DNA of 64,000 nucleotides from an uncultured beta proteobacterium (GCA_903859155.1 CAIOLO010000115.1:1-64000); one strand, 5' to 3'. Positions 30,417 to 40,950 are shown, counted from the stretch's first letter. Program-made: numbers and translations. Notes: generated by a model from the sequence alone, not told the origin.

Positions 30417-30943
30417 TGCAGCAGGATGATATCTGGGGGATGGCTTGGCATTACCTGCTGCTGGCCGCGGTCGCGGTGGGCGGCCTGGGTTCGGTGATTC
30501 CGGATATTCAGCGCTATGTGGTGGAGCAGAACGGCTGGTTCAGCGCGCGCCAGTTCGGCGAGATTTACGCGCTGGCACAGGTCATACCCGGACCCAATGT
30601 GATGATCGTGACCATGCTCGGGTGGCTGGTTGCCAGCTGGCAGGGTGCGTTGCTGGTGACCATTGCATTGTTCACGCCGGGCTCCATCCTTGCCGCCATC
30701 GCCATTCGCGCCGGTTTCCACAATCCGGAGGCACGCCTGGCGCTGGCGGTGCGCAAAGGCCTGGCGCCGATGGTGATCGGCCTGTCGATGTCCACCGCCT
30801 GGATCATGTTCAGCACCATCTCCGACGAGTGGCACGGCGTGCTGATCACGCTTGCGACGGTGGCGCTGGTACTGCGCACGCGCCTCAATCCGCTGTGGCT
30901 GATCGGCGCCGGCGCCGCACTGGGCATGCTGGGCGTGGTTTAG
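30416..30943 (+). CDS. Chromate transporter, C-terminal-type half (pair 2)
   Basis: 175-residue second half: VGGLGSVIPDIQRYVVEQNG, QFGEIYALAQVIPGPNVMIV and several membrane helices. Its TAG stop (30941-30943) overlaps the TAA stop of the convergent hydrolase gene on the other strand (30940-30942), so the two genes share their ends and there is no terminator space between them. Confidence 0.9.
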   Translation: MQQDDIWGMAWHYLLLAAVAVGGLGSVIPDIQRYVVEQNGWFSARQFGEIYALAQVIPGPNVMIVTMLGWLVASWQGALLVTIALFTPGSILAAIAIRAGFHNPEARLALAVRKGLAPMVIGLSMSTAWIMFSTISDEWHGVLITLATVALVLRTRLNPLWLIGAGAALGMLGVV

Positions 30944-32676
30944 TCGCCGGTCAACGGCCATCCATCCGTATTCGGCAGCCAGCTCCCCGGCGGCATCGGC
31001 CAGTTGATGTCGGCCACCGGCGCGGCCACCGGTTTGATTTCCGCTGCGTCGGGAATCACCGGCAGCAGCAGGTGCGAGGCATGCGCCGCATCGTGATGCA
31101 CCGAGTTCTCCACCGGCCAGGGCAGGATCATCACGTCGACCTGCCGGTGGATGGAGTTGTACTCGATATCTTCGCTGGCGATCTGCACCTGCAGGCGATG
31201 CCCTTTCTTGAAGGTGTAGCAGATCGGCGTGAGTTCTATCTGGAACTCATACACCTTGCCGGGCTCCAGCAGGTCCTGGCGCTCGAACGGATGGAAGGGC
31301 TGGCCCGGGCCGGATTGTGCCGCGTCGACTTCGCGAAACGAGGCTTTGAGGATGCCGCGCGTGACGCGACCGATGCCGCCGTCGGGCTTGAGGTCGGCGA
31401 CCTTCGCATACCAGGCGGTGTCGAGCGCGGTCGACGAGGCGTAGAGCGTCAGGCTCATCGGTCCCCACAGGCGCAGGTCCTCCTCCAGCGGCGGCGTGGC
31501 AAAGGCGAGCACCGGCTTGCCGGCGGTGATCTGCGCGTAGGAATCGGGCATCTTGTACTTGTCCGGTGCTTCATTGCCCGGGGCCTCCTTCGAGAGCAGG
31601 CCGTAAGGCGCCTGCGTTGCCGGGCCTTCAGGATTGGCGCGCAAATACAGCTTGGACCACTGCGTGCGCTTGAGCGGATATTCGTTTTCGTAGCGCCATT
31701 GCCGCGTCGCGGCGTCGAAGATCGCCACGTCGGGCTCGGCCATGATGCCGTTGTCGATGCCTTTGAGCCAGTAATCGAACCAGCGCAGCATCTGGCGGTT
31801 CAGATTGCGGTCGGTGAGATAACGCACGTGCGACCAGAAACCGGTGGGCGGCACCACCAGCAGTTTCTTCGGTGCGTTGATGCGCGGCCAGGCCCACAAC
31901 TGCCCGCGAAAATGCATGGCGCCACCCTGCGGGGCAATGGCCAGCACCGGCGTCTTGATGCGGTCAATTTGGGTCCAGGGCGAGCGCTCGCGGTAAAAGG
32001 GGCCGTCGCAGGGATGGTTGTGCGCCTCCCAGGTGAGGTTCATCGGTTCCTGCTTTCCCTCGACCTTGCCGGGCCAGGCCATCATCGCCGTGTGGTAGCT
32101 GATCCAGCTCACCACGAACTGATGGTGGAAGATGCCGCCCTGGTAGGCGACATCGCGGTAGAAATCCGGCGTGGAGTCCTGCTGGCAGATGCAGGCCAGG
32201 TGCGGCGGCTGGGAAATGGCCGCGTGATACTGCGTCCAGCTCCAGTACGAGTCTCCGATCATGCCGACCTTGCCGGTGCACCAGGGCTGCGCCGCGATCC
32301 ATTCGATGCAGTCGAAACCGTCGGTGCGCTCGCCATTGCCGAACCATTCCCACTTGCCCTGCGACAGTCCGGCGCCGCGACCCTGGGCGACCACATGCAC
32401 ATAGCCCTTGGGGACATAGAACGCGGTGGCGCCGGATTCGATGGCGTGGCTCCACTGCGGCGGCTTTCTTTGTATGTCCTTCATGTACGGGGACGTGGAG
32501 AACAGGGCCGGATATTTGCCGTCCTGCTCGGGCAGAAAAATATCGACCGCGAGCTTTACGCCGTCGCGCATGGTGACGTAGACATTTTCGATGATGCGCA
32601 CCCCGGGCAGCGGTGGCGGCGCCTTGATCAGTTCGGCGGGATACAAGGGGGTGACGGCGGGTTTTTTTTCGGACAT
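30940..32676 (-). CDS. CocE/NonD-family hydrolase
   Basis: 578 aa serine hydrolase of the X-Pro dipeptidyl-peptidase/cocaine esterase family. The N-terminal alpha/beta domain has NVYVTMRDGVKLAVDIFLP, the nucleophile elbow GMIGDSYWSWTQ (Ser) and a His in the region after RWFDYWLKGIDNG; the C-terminal jelly-roll (PLEEDLRLWGPMSLTLYAS, then FKKGHRLQVQIASED) is complete. No signal peptide. Such enzymes split esters or amides. It differs from the second copy of this family at 54726. The start at 32676 follows GGAGG weakly (AGTCCTCC on the + strand). Confidence 0.9.
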   Translation of the reverse strand: MSEKKPAVTPLYPAELIKAPPPLPGVRIIENVYVTMRDGVKLAVDIFLPEQDGKYPALFSTSPYMKDIQRKPPQWSHAIESGATAFYVPKGYVHVVAQGRGAGLSQGKWEWFGNGERTDGFDCIEWIAAQPWCTGKVGMIGDSYWSWTQYHAAISQPPHLACICQQDSTPDFYRDVAYQGGIFHHQFVVSWISYHTAMMAWPGKVEGKQEPMNLTWEAHNHPCDGPFYRERSPWTQIDRIKTPVLAIAPQGGAMHFRGQLWAWPRINAPKKLLVVPPTGFWSHVRYLTDRNLNRQMLRWFDYWLKGIDNGIMAEPDVAIFDAATRQWRYENEYPLKRTQWSKLYLRANPEGPATQAPYGLLSKEAPGNEAPDKYKMPDSYAQITAGKPVLAFATPPLEEDLRLWGPMSLTLYASSTALDTAWYAKVADLKPDGGIGRVTRGILKASFREVDAAQSGPGQPFHPFERQDLLEPGKVYEFQIELTPICYTFKKGHRLQVQIASEDIEYNSIHRQVDVMILPWPVENSVHHDAAHASHLLLPVIPDAAEIKPVAAPVADINWPMPPGSWLPNTDGWPLTGD

Positions 32677-32805
32677 GGAGGACTCCGGGATTGATTTGAC
32701 GCTAAACAGATTGCGACAGTGAATGATAAACGCGTGTCAGGCCGCGTGCATTGCAGTGTGGGTGCCGAACCCTGGATAATGCACCCTATAAATCAAGGGC
32801 AGGCA

Positions 32806-33906
32806 ATGACTGAAAAAATAGACTGCGTAGTAATTGGCGCCGGTGTGGTCGGTCTGGCGGTGGCGCGCGCGATGCAGCTGAGCGGCCGCGAAACCATTGT
32901 TGTCGAAGCCGAGCGCGCCATCGGCACCGGCACCAGTTCGCGCAACAGCGAGGTCATCCACGCGGGAATTTATTATGCGCAGGGTTCGCTCAAGGCGCGT
33001 TTGTGCGTGGAAGGCAGGAAGCTCCTGTACCAGTACTGCAGCGAGCACGGCGTGGCGCACCGCAACTGCGGAAAATTCATCGTGGCCACTTCGCCGGAGC
33101 AGGTGGCCACCCTTGAAAAGATCATGGCCTCCGCCAAAGCCAACGGCGTCGATGACCTGCGCTTCGTTCCCGCCGATGAAATCAGGCGGAAGGAGCCGCA
33201 TTTGGCCTGCTTTGCCGCGCTCGAGTCGCCCTCCACCGGCATTGTCGACAGCCACGGGCTCATGCTCGCCCTGCAGGGGGATCTTGAATCCGCCGGCGGC
33301 ACTGTTGCGCTGGGCGCGCCGGTGCTCTCGGGGGTTTGCTCCTCGTCCGGGCTGGTGCTCGAGGTGGGCGGTGATGAACCCATGCGTCTCGAGGCGCAAA
33401 TTCTGATCAACTGCGCCGGGCTGAATGCCCCGGCGGTGGCGCGCACTCTGGAAGGGCTCGCGCCCTCCGCCGTGCCGGCCAACCATTTCACCAAGGGCAA
33501 CTACTATTCGCTCGCGGGTCGGGCGCCGTTTTCCAGGCTGATTTATCCGGTGCCGGTTCCCGGCGGCCTTGGCGTGCACCTGACTCTGGATCTGGCCGGA
33601 CAGGCGCGCTTCGGGCCGGACGTCGAGGCGATCGAGCGGATCGACTACCGCGTCGACCCGTCGCGGGCCAACGCTTTTTATGCCGAGATTCGCAAATACT
33701 GGCCGGCGCTTGCCGACGGGGCCTTGCAACCGGCGTATTCCGGCATCCGGCCGAAGCTGGGCACGCCGCAATCACCGCTTGCCGATTTTGTGATTCAGGG
33801 GCCGCGCGATCATGGCGTGCGCGGGCTGGTGAATCTCCTGGGAATCGAATCGCCCGGTTTGACCTCGTCGCTGGCGATTGCCGTCCAGGTCAGGGCGCTG
33901 TTTTAG
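32806..33906 (+). CDS. FAD-dependent oxidoreductase, L-2-hydroxyglutarate oxidase (LhgO)-like
   Basis: 366 aa of the DAO/LhgO family. FAD-binding [40 protein letters not shown], a stretch typical of L-2-hydroxyglutarate oxidases; [10 protein letters not shown] and [20 protein letters not shown] near the C-terminus. The reaction would oxidise a 2-hydroxyacid with FAD and pass electrons on. The ATG at 32806 is chosen for the FAD motif position; another ATG at 32779 would add nine residues. The 226 bases after it hold no recognised feature. Confidence 0.88.
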   Translation: MTEKIDCVVIGAGVVGLAVARAMQLSGRETIVVEAERAIGTGTSSRNSEVIHAGIYYAQGSLKARLCVEGRKLLYQYCSEHGVAHRNCGKFIVATSPEQVATLEKIMASAKANGVDDLRFVPADEIRRKEPHLACFAALESPSTGIVDSHGLMLALQGDLESAGGTVALGAPVLSGVCSSSGLVLEVGGDEPMRLEAQILINCAGLNAPAVARTLEGLAPSAVPANHFTKGNYYSLAGRAPFSRLIYPVPVPGGLGVHLTLDLAGQARFGPDVEAIERIDYRVDPSRANAFYAEIRKYWPALADGALQPAYSGIRPKLGTPQSPLADFVIQGPRDHGVRGLVNLLGIESPGLTSSLAIAVQVRALF

Positions 33907-34132
33907 CTTCCGGGGCCGTCGGCAGCAGGCCGAACCCTGGCCCGGCATGCTCTCGCCGAGCGGGGCGGTTTGACGGCGGGGCTGGTCACAGATCGCCGAC
34001 CGAGCGCCTGCTCAGCGTGTTCGCAGCTTCTATCCCGGACGCTGGAAATCAGTCGGCCCAGAAGCACCGCCTGGGCACGGGATCACGGCCATTGCACGCG
34101 CCCCCGGCAGGCGGTTTCGGTGGATCCCGGGA

Positions 34133-35620
34133 TCAGCGACCCCTGCCGCCGAAAGGATAGACGAGTGAGCGCTTTGCGGCAGGCGCACGCGCAGCGGTTC
34201 CCGGTGCCCCGGTCTTGGCTGCGGTCGCGGCTGCGGGTGCGGCGTGGTTGGCGTGTGCCGGCTTGTGGTCCGGCCGGTTGTGCTGCGGTTTGGCATTGGG
34301 GGCCGCATGTTGCCGCGGACGGGCGGGTGCCGCCGGAGCCGCACGTCCCGGACTGCGGGCGCCAGCGGAATTGCCACGTGGGTTGCCCTGCGTGCCGCGC
34401 TGCTGGCCACGCTGTTGTCCGCGCCCCTGCCGCTGCAGAATCGGCTCGGCCTTGGCGTTGGGGTCCGGTGTGAAGCCCGCGACTATTTCCTTGGGAATCT
34501 CGCGCTTGATCAGCCTTTCGATATCACGCAGGAATTGATGCTCGTCGACGCATACCAGCGAAATCGCCTCGCCGCTGGCGCCGGCGCGGCCGGTGCGGCC
34601 GATGCGGTGCACGTAATCCTCGGAGACGTTCGGCAGGTCGAAGTTCACCACGTGCGGCAGCTGGTCGATGTCGATGCCGCGCGCGGCGATATCGGTGGCG
34701 CACAGCACCTGCAGACTGCCCTCCTTGAATTCCGCGAGTGCACGGGTGCGCGCGCCCTGGCTCTTGTTGCCATGGATCGCAAGGGCGGTGATGCGGTTCT
34801 TGTTGAGGTACTCGGCGAGATTGTTGGCGCCGTGCTTGGTGCGCGTGAACACCAGCACCTGGTGCCAGCGGTTGGTGTCGATCAGGTGCGCGAGCAGTTC
34901 GCGTTTCCTGTCGCGGTCCACCGGATGGACCTTCTGCTTGATGATCTCCACCGTCGAGTTGCGGCGCGCCACTTCGATCATCGCCGGCGCATTGAGCAGG
35001 CTGTCGGCGAGCGCCTTGATCTCCTCGGAGAAGGTCGCCGAGAACAACAGGTTCTGCCGGCGTTTGGGCAGCACCGCGAGGATGCGCTTGATGTCGCGGA
35101 TGAAGCCCATGTCGAGCATGCGGTCGGCTTCGTCCAGCACCAGGATCTCGACATGCGAGAGGTCGACGGTGCGCTGCTGGTGATGGTCGAGCAGGCGGCC
35201 CGGCGTGGCAACGAGGATGTCGACGCCGCGCTTCAGGTGGGTGATTTGCGGATTGATGTTGACGCCGCCGTAGACGACCATCGACGTCTGCCTGGTGTAT
35301 TTGCCGTAGACGCGCACGCTCTCTTCGATCTGCGCGGCCAGTTCACGGGTGGGGGTCAGGATCAGCACGCGGATGGGTTTGTGTCCGCCTGGTTTGACAT
35401 CGTTACCGGTGTGGGGCACAGGTCGCTTGCTCAGCAACTGCAGAATGGGCAGGACGAATCCGGCGGTTTTGCCGGTGCCGGTCTGGGCGCCGGCCAGCAG
35501 GTCGCCGCCGGCGAGCACCGCGGGAATGGCCTGGAGCTGAATGGGAGTGGGGGTGGTGTAGCCTTGATCGGCAACAGCACGAACGAGTTCATCGGACAAG
35601 CCGAGATTAGCGAATGACAT
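34133..35620 (-). CDS. rhlE: DEAD-box ATP-dependent RNA helicase, RhlE-like
   Basis: 495 aa. Complete helicase core: Q-motif [14 protein letters not shown]...[11 protein letters not shown], motif I AQTGTGKT, Ia [14 protein letters not shown] in [20 protein letters not shown] in [30 protein letters not shown]. After about residue 375 an unstructured tail rich in R, G, Q, P and A follows, typical of RhlE for RNA binding. The start at 35620 gives the standard MSFANLGLS beginning. Roles include RNA unwinding and ribosome assembly, often cold-related. Confidence 0.95.
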   Translation of the reverse strand: MSFANLGLSDELVRAVADQGYTTPTPIQLQAIPAVLAGGDLLAGAQTGTGKTAGFVLPILQLLSKRPVPHTGNDVKPGGHKPIRVLILTPTRELAAQIEESVRVYGKYTRQTSMVVYGGVNINPQITHLKRGVDILVATPGRLLDHHQQRTVDLSHVEILVLDEADRMLDMGFIRDIKRILAVLPKRRQNLLFSATFSEEIKALADSLLNAPAMIEVARRNSTVEIIKQKVHPVDRDRKRELLAHLIDTNRWHQVLVFTRTKHGANNLAEYLNKNRITALAIHGNKSQGARTRALAEFKEGSLQVLCATDIAARGIDIDQLPHVVNFDLPNVSEDYVHRIGRTGRAGASGEAISLVCVDEHQFLRDIERLIKREIPKEIVAGFTPDPNAKAEPILQRQGRGQQRGQQRGTQGNPRGNSAGARSPGRAAPAAPARPRQHAAPNAKPQHNRPDHKPAHANHAAPAAATAAKTGAPGTAARAPAAKRSLVYPFGGRGR

Positions 35621-35867
35621 GAATACTTTCGGAAAAACGATCGGCCTGTCGCGGTTTGAGGCGCCAGTCGCAGGCAAACAGATGGGGAAATGTCGGAACC
35701 GACGGGCGGCAGGGGGACTGGTAAATTTGCCGCGTGACGACAGTATAACAGAGACTATGTGACTCCATTCATCGGCAGTGTGAACAGGGCGCTGTGCACT
35801 CGGTGCTTGCCGTCGCGACTGATCAGTGATTCACTACGCTCGAGTTGGCTCATTTCAGGGGGGAATC

Positions 35868-36839
35868 ATGCGTACTCGGGGTCTGAATCGGTGTTTTCGT
35901 CTGGTTGCGGTGTCGCTGTCGGTTGCGGCGGGGGCCGCGTTTGCCCAGGGGTTTCCAAGCAAGACGGTTCGGCTCATTTCCGGGGTGACCCCGGGGAGCG
36001 CGTCGGACAGCATGGCGCGTATCGTTGCCGAAAAATTGCAGGTAAGCCTCGGCCAGGCGGTGATTGTCGAAAACCGCCTCGGTGCCGGCGGGCTGGTCGG
36101 CGCGGCCTCGGTCGCAAAGGGCGAGGCCGACGGACATACCGTCATGGTTTACGCATCGGCGTTTACGCTGGCTCCGCTGATCAATCCGGGCGTGCTCGAT
36201 CCCAAGGAACTGACGCCGGTTGCCACCATGGCGACCACGCCGACGGTATTGATCGTTTCGACGGCCAAGGGCCATAAGTCGCTGGCCGGCCTGATTGCGG
36301 CCGCCAGGGCCAGGCCCGGGGAGGTGGTCGGTGCGACGGCGGGGGTGGGCAGTTCCACGCACATGAACCTGGAACGTTTTCGCATTTCCGCCGGCGTCGA
36401 ATTTCTGCGCCTGCATCTGAAGGGCTCACCGGAGGCGCTCACCGAGGTGCTAACCGGCCGTGCGGATTTCTATTTCGCGTTGCCCACCCAGGTCAGCGCC
36501 AATGTGAAGGAGGGCAAGATTCTCGCCCTGGCGGTGGGTTCCCCCAGGAGAAGCGCGCTGTTTCCGGATCTGCCCACGACGGTCGAGGCGGGTTATCCGA
36601 ACTCGGACTACAACTTCTGGGTCGGCGCGCTGATGGCATCGAGGACGCCGCGCGACATCGTGCTGCGCATGAACCGCGAGTTCAATGCCGCCATGGGCGC
36701 GCCCGACGTGCGCGAGCGCACCCTGAAGCTCGGCGCCGATCCGCTGATCATGACGCAGCCGGAATTCGAAGCGATGGTCAAGGAGGAGTTCGAGTCCAAT
36801 GCCAGGCTGATCAAGGCGGCTGGCATCGTGGCAAACTGA
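35868..36839 (+). CDS. Bug-family tripartite tricarboxylate transporter substrate-binding protein
   Basis: 323 aa exported solute-binding protein. Signal peptide about residues 1-26 (LVAVSLSVAAGAAFAQ), then FPSKTVRLISGVTPGSASDS, a somewhat divergent version of the family start (PGG replaced by PGSAS). NRLGAGGLVGAASVAKGEADGH and TPVATMATTPTVL follow the family. GGGGGGAA ribosome binding site before the ATG at 35868. Divergent from rhlE; no transporter genes near. The ligand is unknown. Confidence 0.92.
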   Translation: MRTRGLNRCFRLVAVSLSVAAGAAFAQGFPSKTVRLISGVTPGSASDSMARIVAEKLQVSLGQAVIVENRLGAGGLVGAASVAKGEADGHTVMVYASAFTLAPLINPGVLDPKELTPVATMATTPTVLIVSTAKGHKSLAGLIAAARARPGEVVGATAGVGSSTHMNLERFRISAGVEFLRLHLKGSPEALTEVLTGRADFYFALPTQVSANVKEGKILALAVGSPRRSALFPDLPTTVEAGYPNSDYNFWVGALMASRTPRDIVLRMNREFNAAMGAPDVRERTLKLGADPLIMTQPEFEAMVKEEFESNARLIKAAGIVAN

Positions 36840-36873
36840 GTTCCGGCGAAGGTGTGCCGGCCCGGCGGGCAGC

Positions 36874-38460
36874 CTAAGGCCGGCCGGCCACCCTGCTCAT
36901 CAGCGCGCGCGCATCGGCCGGCGCGCTATCGCCGTTCCAGACCACGTACTGGTCCGGGCGCACCAGGATGAGCCTGGCTTCATAGGCCTCCCTGCCGCCT
37001 GAGCGACTGTCGCGCACCACTTTGAAGGGAATCTTCAGCGCCTGTGCCGCGTCTTCGAAAGCGCGGATCGCGGCCTCATCGGCGTCGAAGGCCAGCAGCG
37101 TGTAACCGCTACCCAAGGCTTCGAACACGTTGCTGCCCGAACTCAGTTTCTGCGGCGGCAGGTGGTGTCCTGTGCGCGCGGTGAAGGTGTGGTTGCCATG
37201 CGCGCTGCAGAGTGCGCCCGCCGGCCCCATGACTACGGACGAGCCTTCGTAATGCGGCTCGTAGACCTGTGCCCGTCCGCTCAGCTTGACCATGCGTTCG
37301 TTCCAGGCCTGCTCAAAAGCCGCGCGATCGCGGTCCGGGCTGTATTGTTCGAGGAATTTCCGGTCCTCTTCGATGCGTGCGGCGATGAAATCCCGGCCGG
37401 TCTCGACGAATATGGGACGCCTTTCCTCGCTGTAGGAGTGCAGCAGTGCGTCGCCCCCCCATCCTTGCAGCCGTGCCGCGAGTTTCCAGCCCAGGTTGGT
37501 GGCGTCCTCCAGTCCGTTGTTGAGGCCATAGCCGCCATACGGCGGATGGCTGTGTGCGGCGTCGCCGGCGATGAATACCCGGCCTTTCTGGTACTCCTCG
37601 GCGACCGCCACGCGCAGGTCCCAGAAGCCGACGTGCTCGAACTCGACCGCGAACTTGAAGCCGCCGGCACGATGCAGCAGGCCGAGAAAATCGTAGTTCT
37701 CGGTGGTGGTTTCGTTGGGCACCGGCGCATGGAAGAAAAAGCCCTCGCCGACATCGATGCGACCGAAAAACATCCAGTAGCCCTTGAGATCGGGATGCAT
37801 GACGTTGTAGGTGGACTTGACGGGAAAGCGTTTCATGCCCTCGTGCAGTTCCCTGGAACGGAACACCATCAGCACCATCTTCTGGTCGAACTCGGCGCCG
37901 GTGCGGGCGATACCCACCTGCTCGCGAACCACGGAATGACCGCCGTCGCAACCCACGATGTAGTCGGCCTCGAGTACCCGCCGGGCAGCGCCGTCGCGCT
38001 CGGCGATGGTGACGCGCGCCGACTTTTCATCCTGGACGACGCTTTGCGCACTCCAGCCGAACAGCGTGTCCACGCAGGGCAGCGAGGCCAGGCGCTTCCT
38101 CAACACCGCTTCGGTGCAGTACTGCGGCAGCCTGTCGTATTCCTGAAAATAATATTTCTGCACCAGTTCGCGCTGCGACGGGGCGGCCCAGAATTCGCTC
38201 ATCAGGTGTCCGTAGGCGCTGATGCCGCTGGTGGGCACGCCCGGGGGCATGACGCGGGCGGCGCGCAGTTCCTTCACGCAGTTCCAGAAGTAGAAATGCT
38301 CCAGGGTGCGCTGCGTGAGATTCTGGCCTTTGGGAATGCGCTGCGGCTCGCCGTAGCGCTCCACCAGCGCGCAGGAGATGCCGCGCTGTCCCAGTTCGAT
38401 TGCAAGACCGACGCCCACCGGACCGCCGCCCACGATCACGACCTGATACTTTTCCTTCAT
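36874..38460 (-). CDS. FAD-dependent aromatic monooxygenase (PheA/TfdB/MhpA-like)
   Basis: 528 aa class A flavoprotein hydroxylase. Three signature blocks: VVIVGGGPVGVGLAIELGQR (FAD ADP), DYIVGCDGGHSVVREQVG (DG motif) and GRVFIAGDAAHSHPPYGGYG with the following LNNGLEDATNLGWKLA (GD motif). The C-terminal thioredoxin-like domain with FDADEAAIRAFE is as in phenol hydroxylases. It uses NADPH and oxygen to hydroxylate an aromatic ring; the substrate is unknown. The start at 38460 gives the FAD motif at residue 6; a longer frame upstream is not used. Confidence 0.92.
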   Translation of the reverse strand: MKEKYQVVIVGGGPVGVGLAIELGQRGISCALVERYGEPQRIPKGQNLTQRTLEHFYFWNCVKELRAARVMPPGVPTSGISAYGHLMSEFWAAPSQRELVQKYYFQEYDRLPQYCTEAVLRKRLASLPCVDTLFGWSAQSVVQDEKSARVTIAERDGAARRVLEADYIVGCDGGHSVVREQVGIARTGAEFDQKMVLMVFRSRELHEGMKRFPVKSTYNVMHPDLKGYWMFFGRIDVGEGFFFHAPVPNETTTENYDFLGLLHRAGGFKFAVEFEHVGFWDLRVAVAEEYQKGRVFIAGDAAHSHPPYGGYGLNNGLEDATNLGWKLAARLQGWGGDALLHSYSEERRPIFVETGRDFIAARIEEDRKFLEQYSPDRDRAAFEQAWNERMVKLSGRAQVYEPHYEGSSVVMGPAGALCSAHGNHTFTARTGHHLPPQKLSSGSNVFEALGSGYTLLAFDADEAAIRAFEDAAQALKIPFKVVRDSRSGGREAYEARLILVRPDQYVVWNGDSAPADARALMSRVAGRP

Positions 38461-38633
38461 GATATTCCTGCAAGAATTTAATGGGATTGTGCCGCCAGAA
38501 GGGTTTCGTGAGAAACCGCTGTGCAAGCCGACGATGGTACATTCAACCCGCGCCGTTGCGGTGGTGCGCGACCGCGCCAGCGGCGCTGGAGCTGATCAGA
38601 ATCGCGGGCGCGCGCGCCGAACAGGCGGCGCGC

Positions 38634-40904
38634 TCAGGGCAGGTTCAACACCCGCTTGGCGACGATGTCCTTTTGGATCTCCTGCGTGCCGCCATAGATG
38701 GTGGCGCGACGGTTCTGCAGGAAGGAGGTCGCCGCATGTATCGTCAGGCCTTCGAGCGTCACCGGCCCCTGGCCTCCGCCCAGAGCCGCCGAGGCCTCCA
38801 GCAGCATGTCGGACAGGCGCTGCAGCAGCGCGGTTCCGGCAATCTTTATGAAAGAGGATTCGGCACCGACCTGGCCGCGCTCGAGCATCGAAACCGCCTG
38901 CGCATAGGCCGAGGCGATGGCGGTCAGTTCGATCTCCGCGCCGGCGAGCCGGTCAAGGAAGGCCTCGTCCTCCCACAACCCCGCGGCGGCGGCCAGCCGC
39001 CAGATGTGATGCAGTGAAACGATGTTGCGCTGGGTGCCGGCGCTGCCCAGGCGTTCATTGACCAGCAGCGCGTTGGCGATCTTCCAGCCGCCGTTGACTT
39101 CGCCCACCACGTTCTCCAACGGCACCTTGACGTCATCGAAGAACACCGTGGCGAGTTCATCGTCGCCGGCGATGGTGTGGATCGGGCGACGCGAAATCCC
39201 GGGGGTCTTCATGTCGATCAGGAGGAAGGAAATGCCCTCCTGCTTGCGCGGCGCATCCGGGTTGGTGCGCACCAGCGCGAAAATCCAGTCCGCGTTGTGC
39301 GCCCAGGTGGTCCAGATCTTCTGGCCGTTGACGATGATGTGGTCGCCCTGCACCGATCCCTTGGTGCGCAGGCTGGCGAGGTCCGACCCGGCGTTGGGCT
39401 CGGAGTAGCCCTGGCACCAGACGATCTGGCCGCTGAGCATCGGCTGAAGGTGACGCTTTTTCTGCGCTTCGGTGCCGAAGCGGATCAGGATCGGTCCGAT
39501 GTGGTTGATGGCCTGACCGGAGATCTCGGGTGCGCCGACGCGGGCCAGTTCGTCGGCCAGAATCACCTGACGCGACAGGCTGGCTCCCATGCCGCCGTGT
39601 TCCGTGGGCCAGCCCGGGGCTATCAATCCGCGGGCGAAGAGCTTCCTGTGCCAGTCCATGGTTTTTGCATAATTGAGCCGGGTCGGGATGTTGCGGTAAT
39701 CGTCCGGAAGATTGGCCTCGAACCATTGGCGCACTTCGCTGCGGAAGCGCGCGTCGGCTTCGCTTTCGGTTCCCACGCGGGGAAGTCCCGGCCAGTTGCC
39801 GTCGGCATAGCGTTTGAGCCCGTCGCGGTAATGCCGGCGCAGCGCACCGGTCGGCCCGTATTGGGCGGATAGCGCCATGGCGCGTTTGAGAAACAGACCG
39901 ATATTGTGTTCGTCGGTGAAGCCAATCGCACCGTGCATCTGAATTGCCGATTTGGTCAGCGCCAGCGAGGACTCGCCGGCGAGCACGCGCGCTGCAATGG
40001 CGAGCTGGCCGGCTTCTGCGCCGTTCATGTCGCCGGAGCGCGCGGCCTCGAACACCAGCGCGCGGACGGTTTCCTTTTGCACGTAATTGTCCACCGACTG
40101 GTGGCGCAGCGCCTGAAATTTACCGATCGGCTGGCCGAACTGCACCCGTGTGGCCAGATATTCCAGCGTGATCGCGGAGGCGCCATCCATGACGCCCAGC
40201 ATTTCCGCGGCAAGCGCAAGCTGGATCACCGCATTCATTTTTGCGGCGAGCATGAGAGCCGTCTCGCCGCTGGCAATGATGGCGGCCGCGGGCACTTGCA
40301 GGTCGCGGATCTGCAGGCAGGCGAGCGCTGTGCCATCCGCGGCGCCGGCCGGCAACAGTTCCAGGCCTTTCGCAGCGGCGGCCACATGGAACAGGAGATG
40401 CCCCGAATCGCCGCAGGCTTCGATAATGAATCCGCTGGCGATGGAAGCGGGAAGCCCGTCGCAGCGTCCCGAAACCGTCCACGAACCTGCGCCGTTCTTC
40501 GCCAGATTCAGCCTGTTTTTGCCGCTGCACAGTACCGGCAGCACCAGGGCCCCGTCCTGCAGCATGGCGTCCAGGCATTGCTTGTGGGCGGCCGATTTCG
40601 ATTCGGACAGCGCCAATGCGGCAGCGGCTGCCGGTGCCAGCGGAATGGCGCACAGCTGGCGACCCAGTTCCTCGGTGATCAGGCACAGAGAACCCGGTCC
40701 CAGCGCCGCGCCTCCGGCGTGTTCGGGTACCAGCAGGCCGATCCAGCCGGCTTCCACCGCGGCCTGCATGGCCTGCGCGTCGTATCCTTCGCCAAGGTCT
40801 CGTATCGTTCTCAGCCTGGCCGGACCGCCGTGGTGCTCGGCGAAGCGTTTCGCGCTGTCCGCGATCATGCGTTGATCATCGGAAAAAAGAGGGGTGAGGT
40901 CCAT
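38634..40904 (-). CDS. Fused double acyl-CoA dehydrogenase
   Basis: 756 aa, twice the usual length: an N-terminal acyl-CoA dehydrogenase module (about 1-370; LFSDDQRMIADSAKRFAEHH, QFGQPIGKFQALRH, QMHGAIGFTDEHNIGLFLKR) joined to a second (about 380-756; WCQGYSEPNAGSDLASLRTK, GQKIWTTWAHNADWIF, YGGTQEIQKDIVAKRVLNLP). Steroid- and branched-acid FadE enzymes are often heteromers of two such chains; here both are one polypeptide. The start at 40904 is preceded by AGGAG; three 12-base repeats lie further up. It probably oxidises a bulky acyl-CoA. No thioesterase or CoA ligase is adjacent. Confidence 0.92.
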   Translation of the reverse strand: MDLTPLFSDDQRMIADSAKRFAEHHGGPARLRTIRDLGEGYDAQAMQAAVEAGWIGLLVPEHAGGAALGPGSLCLITEELGRQLCAIPLAPAAAAALALSESKSAAHKQCLDAMLQDGALVLPVLCSGKNRLNLAKNGAGSWTVSGRCDGLPASIASGFIIEACGDSGHLLFHVAAAAKGLELLPAGAADGTALACLQIRDLQVPAAAIIASGETALMLAAKMNAVIQLALAAEMLGVMDGASAITLEYLATRVQFGQPIGKFQALRHQSVDNYVQKETVRALVFEAARSGDMNGAEAGQLAIAARVLAGESSLALTKSAIQMHGAIGFTDEHNIGLFLKRAMALSAQYGPTGALRRHYRDGLKRYADGNWPGLPRVGTESEADARFRSEVRQWFEANLPDDYRNIPTRLNYAKTMDWHRKLFARGLIAPGWPTEHGGMGASLSRQVILADELARVGAPEISGQAINHIGPILIRFGTEAQKKRHLQPMLSGQIVWCQGYSEPNAGSDLASLRTKGSVQGDHIIVNGQKIWTTWAHNADWIFALVRTNPDAPRKQEGISFLLIDMKTPGISRRPIHTIAGDDELATVFFDDVKVPLENVVGEVNGGWKIANALLVNERLGSAGTQRNIVSLHHIWRLAAAAGLWEDEAFLDRLAGAEIELTAIASAYAQAVSMLERGQVGAESSFIKIAGTALLQRLSDMLLEASAALGGGQGPVTLEGLTIHAATSFLQNRRATIYGGTQEIQKDIVAKRVLNLP

Positions 40905-40916
40905 CGCGTCTCCTGG

Positions 40917-40950
40917 GTGGTTCGCTGAGTGGTTCGCTGAGTGGTTCGTT
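40917..40950. repeat. 12-base tandem repeat upstream of the double acyl-CoA dehydrogenase
   Basis: Nearly three copies of GTGGTTCGCTGA (40917-40928, 40929-40940, then GTGGTTCGTT at 40941-40950), 13 bases before the start codon of the gene at 40904 on the - strand. It could vary in copy number and alter the 5' untranslated region; no function is known. Confidence 0.85.
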
